Source: Actinomycetes bacterium (GTDB taxonomy: Bacteria > Actinomycetota > Thermoleophilia > Solirubrobacterales > Solirubrobacteraceae). From it: a stretch of 43,997 nt of DNA. The notes beneath the pieces are model-generated. The model saw only the letters and a program-made list of their open reading frames with translations, made no database searches and was not told where the DNA came from. This document shows positions 1-9,678 of the stretch, in pieces (within the stretch, counting starts at the first letter, position 1; each line of letters starts with the position of its first letter). The stretch spans positions 1 through 43,997 of the forward strand of contig JAJYUP010000013.1 in the NCBI GenBank assembly GCA_021792455.1, given 5' to 3'. The position numbers and the translations under genes were made by a program.

Positions 1-60
1 TGGAGCGGGCGTCCGCCTGACGGCGGTGGAGCGGGCGTCCGCCTGACGGCGGTGGAGCGG
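1..60. repeat. 26-bp tandem direct repeat, 2 full copies plus a partial third
   Basis: tggagcgggcgtccgcctgacggcgg at 1-26 and 27-52, then tggagcgg at 53-60; truncated by the window edge. Confidence 0.9.
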
Positions 61-315
61 AAGGCCGCCCCGCGGCCGTGGAGCGTGTGGCTGTCTGACC
101 GCTGAGCTCCGCGGCCGGCTGATGCGTTTGCGAGCCGGCTGCGTTTGCAGGCAGCAGCCCGCAGCAGCGCGGGAATCTGCGTTTGACACATGCGCTGATA
201 AAACGGCAACGTTTTCCGCTACCATGCAACGGCACGCTGGCGGCCGATCGAGGGGAGGCGGTGCCTCTGCCTCGCGCGCGGGGCGTCGAACCAGATCACA
301 GCAAGGGGGCAGATC

Positions 316-2250
316 ATGATTCGCAGGCTCGCAGTGGCGGTCCGGAGGGGCCTGATCTCAGCGCGAAGGCAGGCGATCGCGGCCGCGGCTGGCCTCTGCG
401 CGCTCGGCGCAGCCGGCCTGTTGGCGGCGCCCGCGGTCGCAGGGGCGGCGGAAGGCCGACTCTACTGGAGCGCATACGGTGTCGTCGAAACGCCCGCGGC
501 GATCCGCTACGGCAGCCTCACAGGCGGCCCGTTCAGCACCCTGTTCAGCGAAGGGCCCGTTCTCGTCTCCGAAAAACACGAACCGGTGGAGACCGAAGGC
601 GTCGTCCTCGATCCGGCCAGCGGAAAGCTCTACTGGGCCGACGAGAAGACCGGCGCGATCATGCAGGCGAGCCTCAGCGGGCAGGGCACGCCGAGCGTGC
701 TCTACCAGGAACCGACGACGCCGACCGCCGCACGCCCGGATGGCCTCGCGATCGACCCCCAGACCGGAAGCCTCTACTGGACGAACGAAGGCAGTGGTGA
801 AATCCGCGAAGGCGAGGTCAGCGGGACGGCGGCGAGGACGCTGTACAGCAAAGAATTCGAGCCGGTCGGGATCACCCTCGACGCCGCAACGGGCACGCTG
901 TACTGGGCCGACTACACGGCGGGTGAGATCCGCGCAGGAGCAAGCGGCGGCGGGGAAGCGAAGACGCTCTACACCGAAGAGATCTCCGGAAAACCGGATG
1001 GGCTTGTCGGGGTGGCCGTCGATGAAGGCAACGGCGACCTCTACTGGTCCAACTACACGACGAGGCAGATCGTGGCGGGCAGCGTGCTTGGCGAAGGCGC
1101 GGCGAAATCGAGCGTGCTCTACACCGAACCCGAAAAAGCAGGTGTCTTCGGCCTCGCGCTCGAACCCGCGAGCGGCACGCTCTACTGGGCCGACTTCGAA
1201 TCAGGGCAGCTCAGGACTGGGCGCGTCGGAGGTGAAAAGGAAGTCGCGGCGAGCACGCTGTTCGCCGAATCGCCGACGGATGAGCCGGACTTTCTCGATC
1301 TCCTGCTCGCGCCGAGCGCAACTGCCGCCCCAACGCTCAGCGGCAGCGCGCAGGTCGGCCACGCGCTCTCCTGCTCGCAGGGCAGCTGGGCGGCCGATCA
1401 GCCCGGCTCCTCGCTGTATCGCAGCCCGACCTCCTTCACCTACGCCTGGCTTCGCGACGGCAGCGCGATCGCCGGCGCGGACTCCTCGAGCTTCACACCC
1501 TCCGAAGGGGGCTCCTACACCTGCCAGGTGAGCGCGACCAATGCAGCGGGCTCGAGCGCCTCTGCGAGCGCCGCCGTGAACGTGCCTGCCCCGGCTCCGA
1601 GCGTGACGATCTCCGCTCCGGCCTCTGGCGGCACCTACACGGAGGGCCAGCTCGTCGCAACCTCCTTCTCCTGCCTGGAAGGCGCCGGTGGGCCTGGGCT
1701 CTCCTCCTGTGATGACTCCAACGGCACCTCGACTGGGGCCGGCGGCGCTGGGCACCTGAGCACCTCGATCCCTGGGGCCCACACCTACACGGTCACCGCG
1801 CTCTCGAAGGACGGACAGAGCGCCAGCGCGAGCATCTCCTACACGGTCGTTGCGCCGCCTGTGCCGGTGATCCGCATCGCCTCCGGCAAGGCGAGCGTCG
1901 TGCGCGGCAGGGCGAAGGTCTCGCTCGCCTGTGTTGGGAAGGCCTCCTGCTCAGGCAGGCTCCTGCTGGAGCTGCGTGTGAAGGTCGTTGCGAGACGCAG
2001 GGGCAGGCGTCGCAAGGTCCACTTCGAGACGGTCGTGCTCGGCCGCGCCTCCTACAGCCTCGCGGCGGGCGCCCACCGGCTCCTCGTCGTGAAGCTGACC
2101 AAGCGGGCGCTGAAGCTGCTCACCTCCGCCAAGCACCACCGTCTGAGAGTGATCGCGCAGGGCAGCGTGAAGGGCGGACGCAGCGTCAAACGCTCCCTGA
2201 TGCTCGTGCTCGGGTCAGGGAAGGTGAAAGGGCATCTCCGGAAAGGGTGA
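316..2250 (+). CDS. Secreted protein with YWTD/LDLR class B-like beta-propeller repeats, Ig-like modules and a basic C-terminal domain
   Basis: Repeated LYW(A/T/S)(D/N)xxxGxI motifs ([55 protein letters not shown]); N-terminal signal-like hydrophobic segment. Confidence 0.8.
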   Translation: MIRRLAVAVRRGLISARRQAIAAAAGLCALGAAGLLAAPAVAGAAEGRLYWSAYGVVETPAAIRYGSLTGGPFSTLFSEGPVLVSEKHEPVETEGVVLDPASGKLYWADEKTGAIMQASLSGQGTPSVLYQEPTTPTAARPDGLAIDPQTGSLYWTNEGSGEIREGEVSGTAARTLYSKEFEPVGITLDAATGTLYWADYTAGEIRAGASGGGEAKTLYTEEISGKPDGLVGVAVDEGNGDLYWSNYTTRQIVAGSVLGEGAAKSSVLYTEPEKAGVFGLALEPASGTLYWADFESGQLRTGRVGGEKEVAASTLFAESPTDEPDFLDLLLAPSATAAPTLSGSAQVGHALSCSQGSWAADQPGSSLYRSPTSFTYAWLRDGSAIAGADSSSFTPSEGGSYTCQVSATNAAGSSASASAAVNVPAPAPSVTISAPASGGTYTEGQLVATSFSCLEGAGGPGLSSCDDSNGTSTGAGGAGHLSTSIPGAHTYTVTALSKDGQSASASISYTVVAPPVPVIRIASGKASVVRGRAKVSLACVGKASCSGRLLLELRVKVVARRRGRRRKVHFETVVLGRASYSLAAGAHRLLVVKLTKRALKLLTSAKHHRLRVIAQGSVKGGRSVKRSLMLVLGSGKVKGHLRKG

Positions 2251-2509
2251 TTCGCGTCGCCCGAGGTGGTGATCCCAAAGAGGGCGATCGTGAAGGCAGG
2301 GGGGTGAGAGAAGGGCCGGGGCGCAGGCGATCTTCGAGACAGCGGGGCGGGCGCTGAGGCGAGCCTCGAAGCGCAGTCGGGCGGGCTGCTGCCTGTCGTT
2401 CGCCTCCGGCTGCACAACCATTCGCGTGGCGGCGTGTTGTGCAGACGTGAGGCTCACCGCTGACACTGAGGCGAGCATCCCGCAACGAGACTGACAGAGG
2501 AGAGCGCCC

Positions 2510-4603
2510 TTGAGAGCTCGCAACCGCAACCGACTCGGCTTCAGCAGCCGGCCAGGCCTCAGCAGCAGCTCGGGCGGCAGCCGGCCAGGTCCAAGCAGCC
2601 GGCCGGGCGGCAGCCGCCGGGCAGGCCTCGGCAGAGCGCCTCAGCGCATCTTCGCCTTCGCAGGCGCGACCGCGACGCTGCTCTTTGCGCTTTCTCTTGC
2701 GATGCCATCGATCGCCGCTGCGGCGGGCCTGCTCTACTTCAGCCACGTCAGCGTGCACGCTCTCCACCACCCGGAAAGCGGTGCGATCGAGCGAATCGCC
2801 CTGCAGCCAGCGAGCTCGGAAGGGCCTCAGACGCTCTTTGAAACCGCGGAAAAGACGGCACCGTCTGGAATCGCGCTCGAACCGGCGACCGGCAGGATCT
2901 ACTGGTCGGAGAGCTCAGCAGGTCAGATCCTCGGCGCTCCGATCGGCAGCAGCTCCGCTGGCGAAGGGGGGCAGTCCTCTGCGCAGCCGGAAGTCCTCTT
3001 CGAAGGCGAAGCGGGCGTCAGCGGCCTCACGGTCGACCCTCAGACCAAACGGCTGTACTGGGTGAACACAGACACGAACGAGGTTCTCTCTGGCGGCATC
3101 GGCGGCAAGGCGGAAGGTCCGCCAGCCGTGCTCTACAAAGATCCGGAAGGCTCCAAACCGGTTGGAATCGTCGTCGACCCCGCGACGAGCAGGCTGTACT
3201 GGACCGACAAGGGCAGCGGCGAGATCAGAAGCGGCGGCATCGGAGGCGAAGGCACGGGCGAAAAGGCGGAAACGCTCTATGGGGAAGGCGAAGAAGCCGC
3301 CGCTCCCGCTGGGATCGCCATCGACGCCGCGACGGGCGCCCTCTACTGGGCCGATGAAGCTGGCGTGAACGGCAAAGGCTACGGCGAAGTCCGCACCGGC
3401 TCGATAGCCGGGCGCACCGCACAGCAGGCAAAGCGCCTGCTCAAGGAAGCGAAGGCGAGCACGAAGCCCTACGGCCTCGCACTCGACCCCGCCGCCGGCA
3501 AGATCTACTGGAGCGACTTCGGTTCCGGCACGATCGACGAAGCGCCCATCACAGGCGAAGAAGCAGGCGGCAAGGTCACGGCGATCACCGCCACCGAAGC
3601 GGAAGGTCCCCGCTCGCTCGCCGTGTTGATGCCGCCGGCGGCGGTCGCTCTGCCGATCGCAAACGGCGCCGACGCGGCGGGGGAGAAGCTCTCCTGCAGC
3701 ACAGGGACCTGGGGGTCTGATCAGCCTGAATCATCGTTCTATGAGGCACTCTCCTCGCTCTCGTATCAGTGGCTGCTCGACGGCTCGCCGCTGCCTGGTG
3801 CGAGCGGTCAGAGCGTCATCCCTGCGATCGGCGGCTCCTACAGCTGCTCTGTCACCGCGGAAAACGCCGCGGGGGCGACGGTCCAGGTCAGCGCGGGGGC
3901 CGGCATCCTCGCGCCCGCGCCGACGGCGACGATCACATCGCCGGGCTCAGGCGGCACCTACACCCAGGGAGAAGTCGTTCCCACCTCCTTCTTCTGCACA
4001 GAAGGGCCAGGCGGCCCTGGGCTCGCCTCCTGCGACGATCAGTACGGCGCCGACACCCTCAGCGGCGGAAGCGGTCATCTCGAAACCTCGATGATCGGGC
4101 CGCACGTCTACGTCGTCGAAGCGATCTCGAAGGACGGCAGGCGCACCGGCGCGATCATCACCTACGAGGTGATCCCAAGGGTGATCACCGCGGCGCTCCC
4201 CGGTGTGCGGATCGCCGCTGCGAGGGCTTCCGTGCTTCACGGTGAGGCGGAGGTGAAGCTCGACTGCGCGGCGGGGGCGCGGTGTGCCGGCAAGCTCACG
4301 TTGAGGGCGCGCGTGAAGGTCGGCTCCCCAGCGAGAGGCACCGGTCGGCACGGCGAGGCGCCCCACTTCAGGACGGTGGTGCTCGGGCATGCCCGCTATG
4401 TCCTCGCCGCAGGGCAGAGCAGGCTGCTCACGGTGAGGCTGACGAGACGGGCGCTGTCTCTGCTGCAGGAAGCGAGGGACCACAGGATGAAGGCTCTGCT
4501 GCTCGTGAGCGTCAGCCATGGGAAGAGCGTTGACAGAAAGGTTCTCCTGCTGGCTGGGAGGCATCTGAGCATCTCCCGCCCGCAGCGTCGCAGGCGCCGC
4601 TGA
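2510..4603 (+). CDS. Paralog of the preceding YWTD beta-propeller secreted protein
   Basis: Same architecture (IYWSESSAGQI, LYWVNTDTNEV, LYWTDKGSGEI, IYWSDFGSGTI; SGGTYTQGEVVPTSFFCTEGPGGPGLASCDD); probable TTG start; repeat-rich N-terminus before the signal peptide. Confidence 0.75.
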   Translation: MRARNRNRLGFSSRPGLSSSSGGSRPGPSSRPGGSRRAGLGRAPQRIFAFAGATATLLFALSLAMPSIAAAAGLLYFSHVSVHALHHPESGAIERIALQPASSEGPQTLFETAEKTAPSGIALEPATGRIYWSESSAGQILGAPIGSSSAGEGGQSSAQPEVLFEGEAGVSGLTVDPQTKRLYWVNTDTNEVLSGGIGGKAEGPPAVLYKDPEGSKPVGIVVDPATSRLYWTDKGSGEIRSGGIGGEGTGEKAETLYGEGEEAAAPAGIAIDAATGALYWADEAGVNGKGYGEVRTGSIAGRTAQQAKRLLKEAKASTKPYGLALDPAAGKIYWSDFGSGTIDEAPITGEEAGGKVTAITATEAEGPRSLAVLMPPAAVALPIANGADAAGEKLSCSTGTWGSDQPESSFYEALSSLSYQWLLDGSPLPGASGQSVIPAIGGSYSCSVTAENAAGATVQVSAGAGILAPAPTATITSPGSGGTYTQGEVVPTSFFCTEGPGGPGLASCDDQYGADTLSGGSGHLETSMIGPHVYVVEAISKDGRRTGAIITYEVIPRVITAALPGVRIAAARASVLHGEAEVKLDCAAGARCAGKLTLRARVKVGSPARGTGRHGEAPHFRTVVLGHARYVLAAGQSRLLTVRLTRRALSLLQEARDHRMKALLLVSVSHGKSVDRKVLLLAGRHLSISRPQRRRRR

Positions 4604-4681
4604 GGGGCGGAGAGAGCGGGTCGCGCAGGCGAACATGCGAAGGTGGGCGTCCGATGGTGAGCGAGGAAGGGGCGGCAGAAG

Positions 4682-5389
4682 GTGAGCGACCCTGAACAGC
4701 TCGCCGCGGCCAAAGCCGAACCCGCCCACTTCACGGCGCTCTCATCCCCGAGTGCGACATCGCCATCGTCGATCGCGGGATCGGCGGGGGCCGAGCTGGG
4801 GCGCCAACTGCGCCTCTGGCTGGCGAGGTGGCGCTTCTATGAGCAGAGCTCGCTGCCTTGGAACAGGGCGCGGATCCACTGGCACTTCATGCGCTCAGAA
4901 GCGTTCGTGCGCTGGCCGGTGCATGGCAACGTGCTTTCCGCGCTGCAGGAGGGGCGCCTCACGGTGGGACGGCACACGCTCTTTGAGCCCGGCGTGTGGA
5001 TCACCGCCCCAGGGGCAGCCGAGGTGAGGATCGGCGAAGGGGTGTTCCTCAACCTCTCCGTGATGATCGCCTCCCTGTCGCTCGTGGAGATCGGCGATCA
5101 CTGCATGCTCGCGAACGGGTGCTTCGTCTCCGACGCCTCCCACCGCTACGAGGACCCCGACCTTCCGATCACCTGGCAGGGCTTCGAGAGCAGGGGGCCG
5201 ACGAGGATCGGTGCCAACTGCTGGCTCGGGGCGCACGTCGTCGTGACGAGCGGGGTGAGCATAGGCGAGCGGTGCGTGATCGGCGCGAACAGCGTCGTGA
5301 CGAAAGACATCGAGCCCTACACGGTGGCGGCGGGTGCCCCCGCCCGTCCGATTCGCCGACTCCCAGGCGCGCCGACGGGCCCGCGATGA
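4682..5389 (+). CDS. Left-handed beta-helix (hexapeptide repeat) acyltransferase
   Basis: Hexapeptide pattern: IGANCWLGAHVVVTSGVSIGERCVIGANSVVTKDIEPYTVAAGAPARPIR. Confidence 0.88.
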   Translation: MSDPEQLAAAKAEPAHFTALSSPSATSPSSIAGSAGAELGRQLRLWLARWRFYEQSSLPWNRARIHWHFMRSEAFVRWPVHGNVLSALQEGRLTVGRHTLFEPGVWITAPGAAEVRIGEGVFLNLSVMIASLSLVEIGDHCMLANGCFVSDASHRYEDPDLPITWQGFESRGPTRIGANCWLGAHVVVTSGVSIGERCVIGANSVVTKDIEPYTVAAGAPARPIRRLPGAPTGPR

Positions 5390-5497
5390 GCTGTTGCAGT
5401 GCAGCGGCAGGCGCATCCCGAGCGCGCAGGTGACCGGGCGCTGCCTCTGCGCCGCGGCTCGCGAGGCCCAAAGGCGCAGCCCCAGGCAGGAGCCTGC

Positions 5498-6427
5498 CTA
5501 CCCCTCCCGCCTCAGGCGCACGCTCAGCTGCTCGAGCTGTTCAGGGTCTATCGAGTAGGTGTAGTCGCTCGAGGGGAACTCGCCGGCGCGCACCTCTGCG
5601 GCGTAGCGCTGCACCGCCTCGAGCATCGGGGCGCGCAGCTGCGCGTAGCGCTTGACGAACCTGGGGCTGCCCCACTCGTAGAGGCCGAGGATGTCGTGCC
5701 AGACGAGGACCTGACCGTCGGCGGGCCCCGCGCCGATCCCAATGACGGGAACCTCGAGCTGGTCGCGGGCGAGGGCGGTGACTGCGGCGGGGACCGCCTC
5801 GAAGACGATGCAGCAGCATCCGGCCTGTTGCAGGGCGATCGCATCCTCCACGACCGCGAGGGCCTGGTCCGCTGTTCGACCCTGCGCCTTGAAGCCGCCA
5901 AGCGCGGTCGCGGTCTGGGGCGTGAGGCCGACATGCCCGACGACAGGTATGCCGGTGTGCGCGATCGCCCGTGCCCTGTCGGCGATCGGTCCGCCGCCCT
6001 CGAGCTTCACCGCATCCGCGCCGCCCTCCTTGACGAACCGCTGAGCGGTGAGCACCGCGAGCTGATCGCTCGCCTCATAGGAGCCGAACGGGAGATCGGC
6101 GAGCAGCAGCGGGGTGCGAAGGCCACGCCGCACCGCTTTTACGAGCATGAGCAGCTCCTCGACGGTGACGGGAACCGTCGAGTCGTAGCCGAGCACCGTC
6201 ATCGCCGCGGAGTCGCCGACGAGCGCGAGGTCGACGTTCGCCTCCTGAACGATCCTTGCGCTCGGATAGTCGTAGCAGGTGACCATCACGAGCGGCTGCC
6301 CGCTGCGCTTGCGCTCGAGCAGCGCTGGGATCGTGAGAGGCAGCCTGTTGGCCGTCGGAGCGCCCTGAAGCGATTCGCCCGCCCCCGCGCTCGGACCGGT
6401 CTGCGCCTGTGGAGGATGCGCGGACAT
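5498..6427 (-). CDS. panB: 3-methyl-2-oxobutanoate hydroxymethyltransferase
   Basis: Characteristic sequence (MVTCYDYPSARIVQEANVDLALVGDSAAMTVLGYDSTVPVTVEE; VKLEGG; IPVVGHVGLTPQT); adjacent to panC and panD. Confidence 0.95.
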   Translation of the reverse strand: MSAHPPQAQTGPSAGAGESLQGAPTANRLPLTIPALLERKRSGQPLVMVTCYDYPSARIVQEANVDLALVGDSAAMTVLGYDSTVPVTVEELLMLVKAVRRGLRTPLLLADLPFGSYEASDQLAVLTAQRFVKEGGADAVKLEGGGPIADRARAIAHTGIPVVGHVGLTPQTATALGGFKAQGRTADQALAVVEDAIALQQAGCCCIVFEAVPAAVTALARDQLEVPVIGIGAGPADGQVLVWHDILGLYEWGSPRFVKRYAQLRAPMLEAVQRYAAEVRAGEFPSSDYTYSIDPEQLEQLSVRLRREG

Positions 6428-6429
6428 CG

Positions 6430-6822
6430 TCAGAGCGCTTGGCTGAGCAGCGTGCCGACGGCGTGATCGACGGCGATGATCGCGTTGCTCTGAGCCTCGA
6501 CGTGGACGACACGAGGCGCGTAGCGCTGAAGCTCCACCTCGTCGTACTGGCCGTAGGAGATGACGATGATCGTGTCGCCTCTCTGCACGAGCCTTGCGGC
6601 TGCGCCGTTGATCTTCACCTCGCCCGAGCCGGGCTCACCTGCGATCGTGTAGGTGACGAAGCGGGACCCATTGTCGATGTCGACGACGTGGACCTGCTCG
6701 CACTCGAGCATGTCCGCGGCAGACAGCAGCTCCGGATCGATCGTGATCGAGCCGACGTAGTGCAGGTCACAGTCGGTGACCGTCGCCCTGTGGATCTTCG
6801 ACTTCAACATGAACCGCTGCAT
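6430..6822 (-). CDS. panD: Aspartate 1-decarboxylase
   Basis: [33 protein letters not shown] contains the G-S self-cleavage site (YVGSITID); start placed at the internal Met. Confidence 0.95.
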   Translation of the reverse strand: MQRFMLKSKIHRATVTDCDLHYVGSITIDPELLSAADMLECEQVHVVDIDNGSRFVTYTIAGEPGSGEVKINGAAARLVQRGDTIIVISYGQYDEVELQRYAPRVVHVEAQSNAIIAVDHAVGTLLSQAL

Positions 6823-6830
6823 GTGCTCGC

Positions 6831-7916
6831 TCACAGCTCCTTTGTGGTGTTGGTGGGTTGGTCGACGGCCTGCGCCCCGAAGGCAGGCGGCTGAGGGTGC
6901 AGGCGGATGTTGTCGATGAGGCGCGTCTGGCCGATTCTCGCGGCGATGAGCAGCAGGCACTCGCCGGAGATCTCCTGCACGCTCTCGAAGGTGTCCTCTT
7001 CCACGATCTCCAGATACTGCGCCTGCACGGAGGCGGCGCGGAGAGGCTCTGCCGCTGCGGCAAGCACGCGCTGCGCAGAGCGCTCCCCTGCGGCCGCGGC
7101 GGCCGCACCGGCGGCAAGCGCGGCGTGCAGCGCAGGCGCGCGCCGGCGCTCAGAGGCCGAGAGGCGGCGGTTGCGGCTGGACATCGCAAGCCCATCGCTC
7201 TCACGCACCGTCGGCATCGTCGCGATGCGGACCGCCATGTCGAGGTCCGCAACCATCCGTCTGACGACAGCAGCCTGCTGGGCGTCCTTCTGCCCGAAGA
7301 AGGCGACGTCAGGCGCGACGACGTTGAGCAGCTTGCAGACGATCGTGCACATGGCGTGAAAGTGCCCTGCACCTCGTACGGCGCCCTCGAGCCGATCGCT
7401 GAGATGATCGACCTTAACCCACGTCTGAAACCCCGGCGGGTACATCTCCTCGACAGTGGGGACGAACAGCAGGTGCGCGCCCGCCTCGGCAGCGAGCGCA
7501 CCATCCTCAGCCTCCTGACGCGGATAGGCGAGCAGGTCGGCCTGCTCGTCGAACTGGGCAGGGTTGACGAACACGGATACGACGACGAAGTCGCACTGCG
7601 CCCGCGCCTCTGAGATCAGAGAGAGATGGCCTGCGTGCAGCGCGCCCATCGTCGGCACGAAGCCGATCGTCGCGCGAGCCTCGCGCGCAGCGGCGACGGC
7701 TTCTCTGACGAGGCGGATCTCCCGGACGATGTGCAGACCGCCGGCGGCGCTGGCCCGCTGCGAGGTGGGGGCAGACGAGGGGAGTGCCCGAAGGGAGGGC
7801 GCACGGAGGCTGATGGCGGTTGCGCCTCCAACCTGAGCAGCCTCAGGGCTGTTCCAACCGGCCGACGGACCAGCTCGAGACGGGCTGGCGCAGCGAGAAG
7901 GGGCGATGCGGCTCAT
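6831..7916 (-). CDS. panC: Pantothenate synthetase (start uncertain; the homologous part begins near [12 protein letters not shown])
   Basis: [40 protein letters not shown] and [28 protein letters not shown] are PanC motifs. Confidence 0.92.
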   Translation of the reverse strand: MSRIAPSRCASPSRAGPSAGWNSPEAAQVGGATAISLRAPSLRALPSSAPTSQRASAAGGLHIVREIRLVREAVAAAREARATIGFVPTMGALHAGHLSLISEARAQCDFVVVSVFVNPAQFDEQADLLAYPRQEAEDGALAAEAGAHLLFVPTVEEMYPPGFQTWVKVDHLSDRLEGAVRGAGHFHAMCTIVCKLLNVVAPDVAFFGQKDAQQAAVVRRMVADLDMAVRIATMPTVRESDGLAMSSRNRRLSASERRRAPALHAALAAGAAAAAAGERSAQRVLAAAAEPLRAASVQAQYLEIVEEDTFESVQEISGECLLLIAARIGQTRLIDNIRLHPQPPAFGAQAVDQPTNTTKEL

Positions 7917-8003
7917 CGCCCTGATGGCGAGCGTGGTTGCGTGGTCATCTTCCTCGGTCCAGTTCCCAGTGGGATACCGGTCGCGATGCGCTTGATGATA
8001 CAG

Positions 8004-8092
8004 AACGGCGCCGTGCGCGCGCGGAAGTGACTTCAGGCCTTGGCAAGGTGCCCGGCGCGAGGCCAACGGCGCCGTGCGCGCGCGGAAGTGAC
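8004..8092. repeat. Paired direct repeat in the panC/udg divergent spacer (28 bp, copies 61 bp apart)
   Basis: aacggcgccgtgcgcgcgcggaagtgac, perfect copies at 8004-8031 and 8065-8092. Confidence 0.92.
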
Positions 8093-8119
8093 CGCTTGCG
8101 GTCGATGTAGGATCCCTGC

Positions 8120-8881
8120 ATGGCGAGAGGCGAGCGCCCGCGGAGTGCGGAGCAGCGCCGTGAGGCGCTGAAGGCGCTGTATTCGCAGGTGAGCTCGTGC
8201 GTTCGATGCCCCGAGCTTGCCGCAACCCGGCGCAACGTCGTCTTCGGCTCGGGCGACGCGAACGCTGAGTTGATGTTCGTCGGCGAGGCGCCAGGCGCAC
8301 GGGAGGACGAGCAGGGCCTGCCGTTCGTCGGCCAGGCGGGCAAGCTGCTGGACAGGCTGCTCGCCGAGATCGGGCTCGCGCGCTCACAGGTGTTCGTCGC
8401 GAACACCTTGAAGTGCCGCCCGCCAAGCAATCGCGACCCTCTGCCCCTCGAGATCGAGCGCTGCCGCAGCTATCTGTACGAGCAGGTCGCTCTCGTCGAG
8501 CCGAAGGTGATATGCACGCTCGGCAACTTCGCGACGAAGCTGCTGAGGCAGGACGACACCGGCATAACGAGGCTGCACGGGCGGGCGGAGGTGATCGCGG
8601 TCGGGTGGCGGGTGGTGCGGCTGTACCCGATCTTCCATCCAGCGGCGGCGCTGTACACGCCGAGGATGCTGGAGACCCTCCGCGAAGACTTCCTGAAGCT
8701 GCCGGCCCTGCTTGCGATGCAGGCGCCAGAGCAGGCCGCCGAGCTGGGAGGCTCAGAAGAGCCCATGGACGGGATGAGCCGGCAGCAGGGGGGTGAAGAC
8801 TCGCCGCAGGCGCCACAGCAGGCGCAGCCCGGTGAGCGTGCGCTGCTCGGCAGCGGCGAGGCACAGCTCGGGCTCTTCTGA
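8120..8881 (+). CDS. Family 4 uracil-DNA glycosylase (Fe-S type)
   Basis: VFGSGDANAELMFVGEAPGAREDEQGLPFVGQAGKLLDRLL plus FVANTLKCRPPSNRDP, and Cys residues typical of UDG family 4. Confidence 0.92.
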   Translation: MARGERPRSAEQRREALKALYSQVSSCVRCPELAATRRNVVFGSGDANAELMFVGEAPGAREDEQGLPFVGQAGKLLDRLLAEIGLARSQVFVANTLKCRPPSNRDPLPLEIERCRSYLYEQVALVEPKVICTLGNFATKLLRQDDTGITRLHGRAEVIAVGWRVVRLYPIFHPAAALYTPRMLETLREDFLKLPALLAMQAPEQAAELGGSEEPMDGMSRQQGGEDSPQAPQQAQPGERALLGSGEAQLGLF

Positions 8882-8938
8882 GTGCAGCAGGCGCAGCAGA
8901 GAAGCGGTGCGCATGCTCGGCGGCACCTGCGGGCGGGC

Positions 8939-9039
8939 GCGGCAACCGCCACGCCGTGATGCCAGATCCGGTGAAGACATACCGGGCAGCAGCCGTTGAC
9001 GGGTGCGGCAACCGCCAAGCCGGAACGCAAGATCCGGTG
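8939..9039. repeat. Paired direct repeat between udg and tsaE (35 bp, 66 bp apart, about 5 mismatches)
   Basis: gcggcaaccgccacgccgtgatgccagatccggtg (8939-8973) and gcggcaaccgccaagccggaacgcaagatccggtg (9005-9039). Confidence 0.85.
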
Positions 9040-9116
9040 CGCGCCGGAGGGGCCGGATTAAAGGTCGGACTGCTGCCTGCCGATGAGATGAATGTCTCCA
9101 TCCTCCCCACACGTGA

Positions 9117-9146
9117 CGGCCGGCCCGCACGATCGCGGGCCGGCCG
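9117..9146. terminator. Candidate hairpin, 12-bp GC stem, upstream of tsaE
   Basis: cggccggcccgc-acgatc-gcgggccggccg; no T-tract, so function is unsure. Confidence 0.45.
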
Positions 9147-9249
9147 CTTCACTTGCCACGACCGCGACGGGCTGCGGTCCGGTGAGCTCGATGCCCGCGC
9201 GCTGTATCCAGCGCTCTCACGCTGCGCCTCGCTGGACTACAGTCATGTG

Positions 9250-9678
9250 GTGACTGTGCAAGCTCTGGAAACGGCGAATGAGAGCGAGACCGAGTCCGTC
9301 GGCGCGAAGCTCGCCCGCAGCCTCTGTCGAGGCGACGTGGTGCTCGTGAAGGGCGAGGTCGGCTCCGGCAAGACGACTTTCGTGCGCGGCGCGGCGAGAG
9401 CCCTTGGCGTGGAGGGGCCAGTCACCTCGCCGACGTTCAGTATCGCCCATCGCTACGAGGGTGCAGGCGTGACGGTCTGTCACCTCGATCTCTACAGGCT
9501 GGCCGATCTCGACGCCGAGGATCCAGGGCTTCTGGCCGACCACACAGGGCAGGAGGTGATCGCCTTCATCGAGTGGCCAGAGGCGGGTGAGCGGGAGCTG
9601 CACGAAGCGAGCACGGTCGTGACGCTGCGCCACGCAGGCGAGAACAGGCGTGTGATCGAGGTGTGCGGATGGCGGTGA
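9250..9678 (+). CDS. tsaE: tRNA threonylcarbamoyladenosine biosynthesis ATPase TsaE
   Basis: Walker A GEVGSGKTTFVRGAARALG and VTSPTFSIAHRYEG; GTG start inferred; followed by tsaB. Confidence 0.9.
   Translation: MTVQALETANESETESVGAKLARSLCRGDVVLVKGEVGSGKTTFVRGAARALGVEGPVTSPTFSIAHRYEGAGVTVCHLDLYRLADLDAEDPGLLADHTGQEVIAFIEWPEAGERELHEASTVVTLRHAGENRRVIEVCGWR

Noticed and set aside
7917-9152. Long N-terminal extension of the panC ORF (773 aa in the ORF track)
   Set aside because: Overlaps udg in antisense, low-complexity Arg/Pro/Ala composition typical of GC-rich spurious frames; PanC homology begins far downstream.
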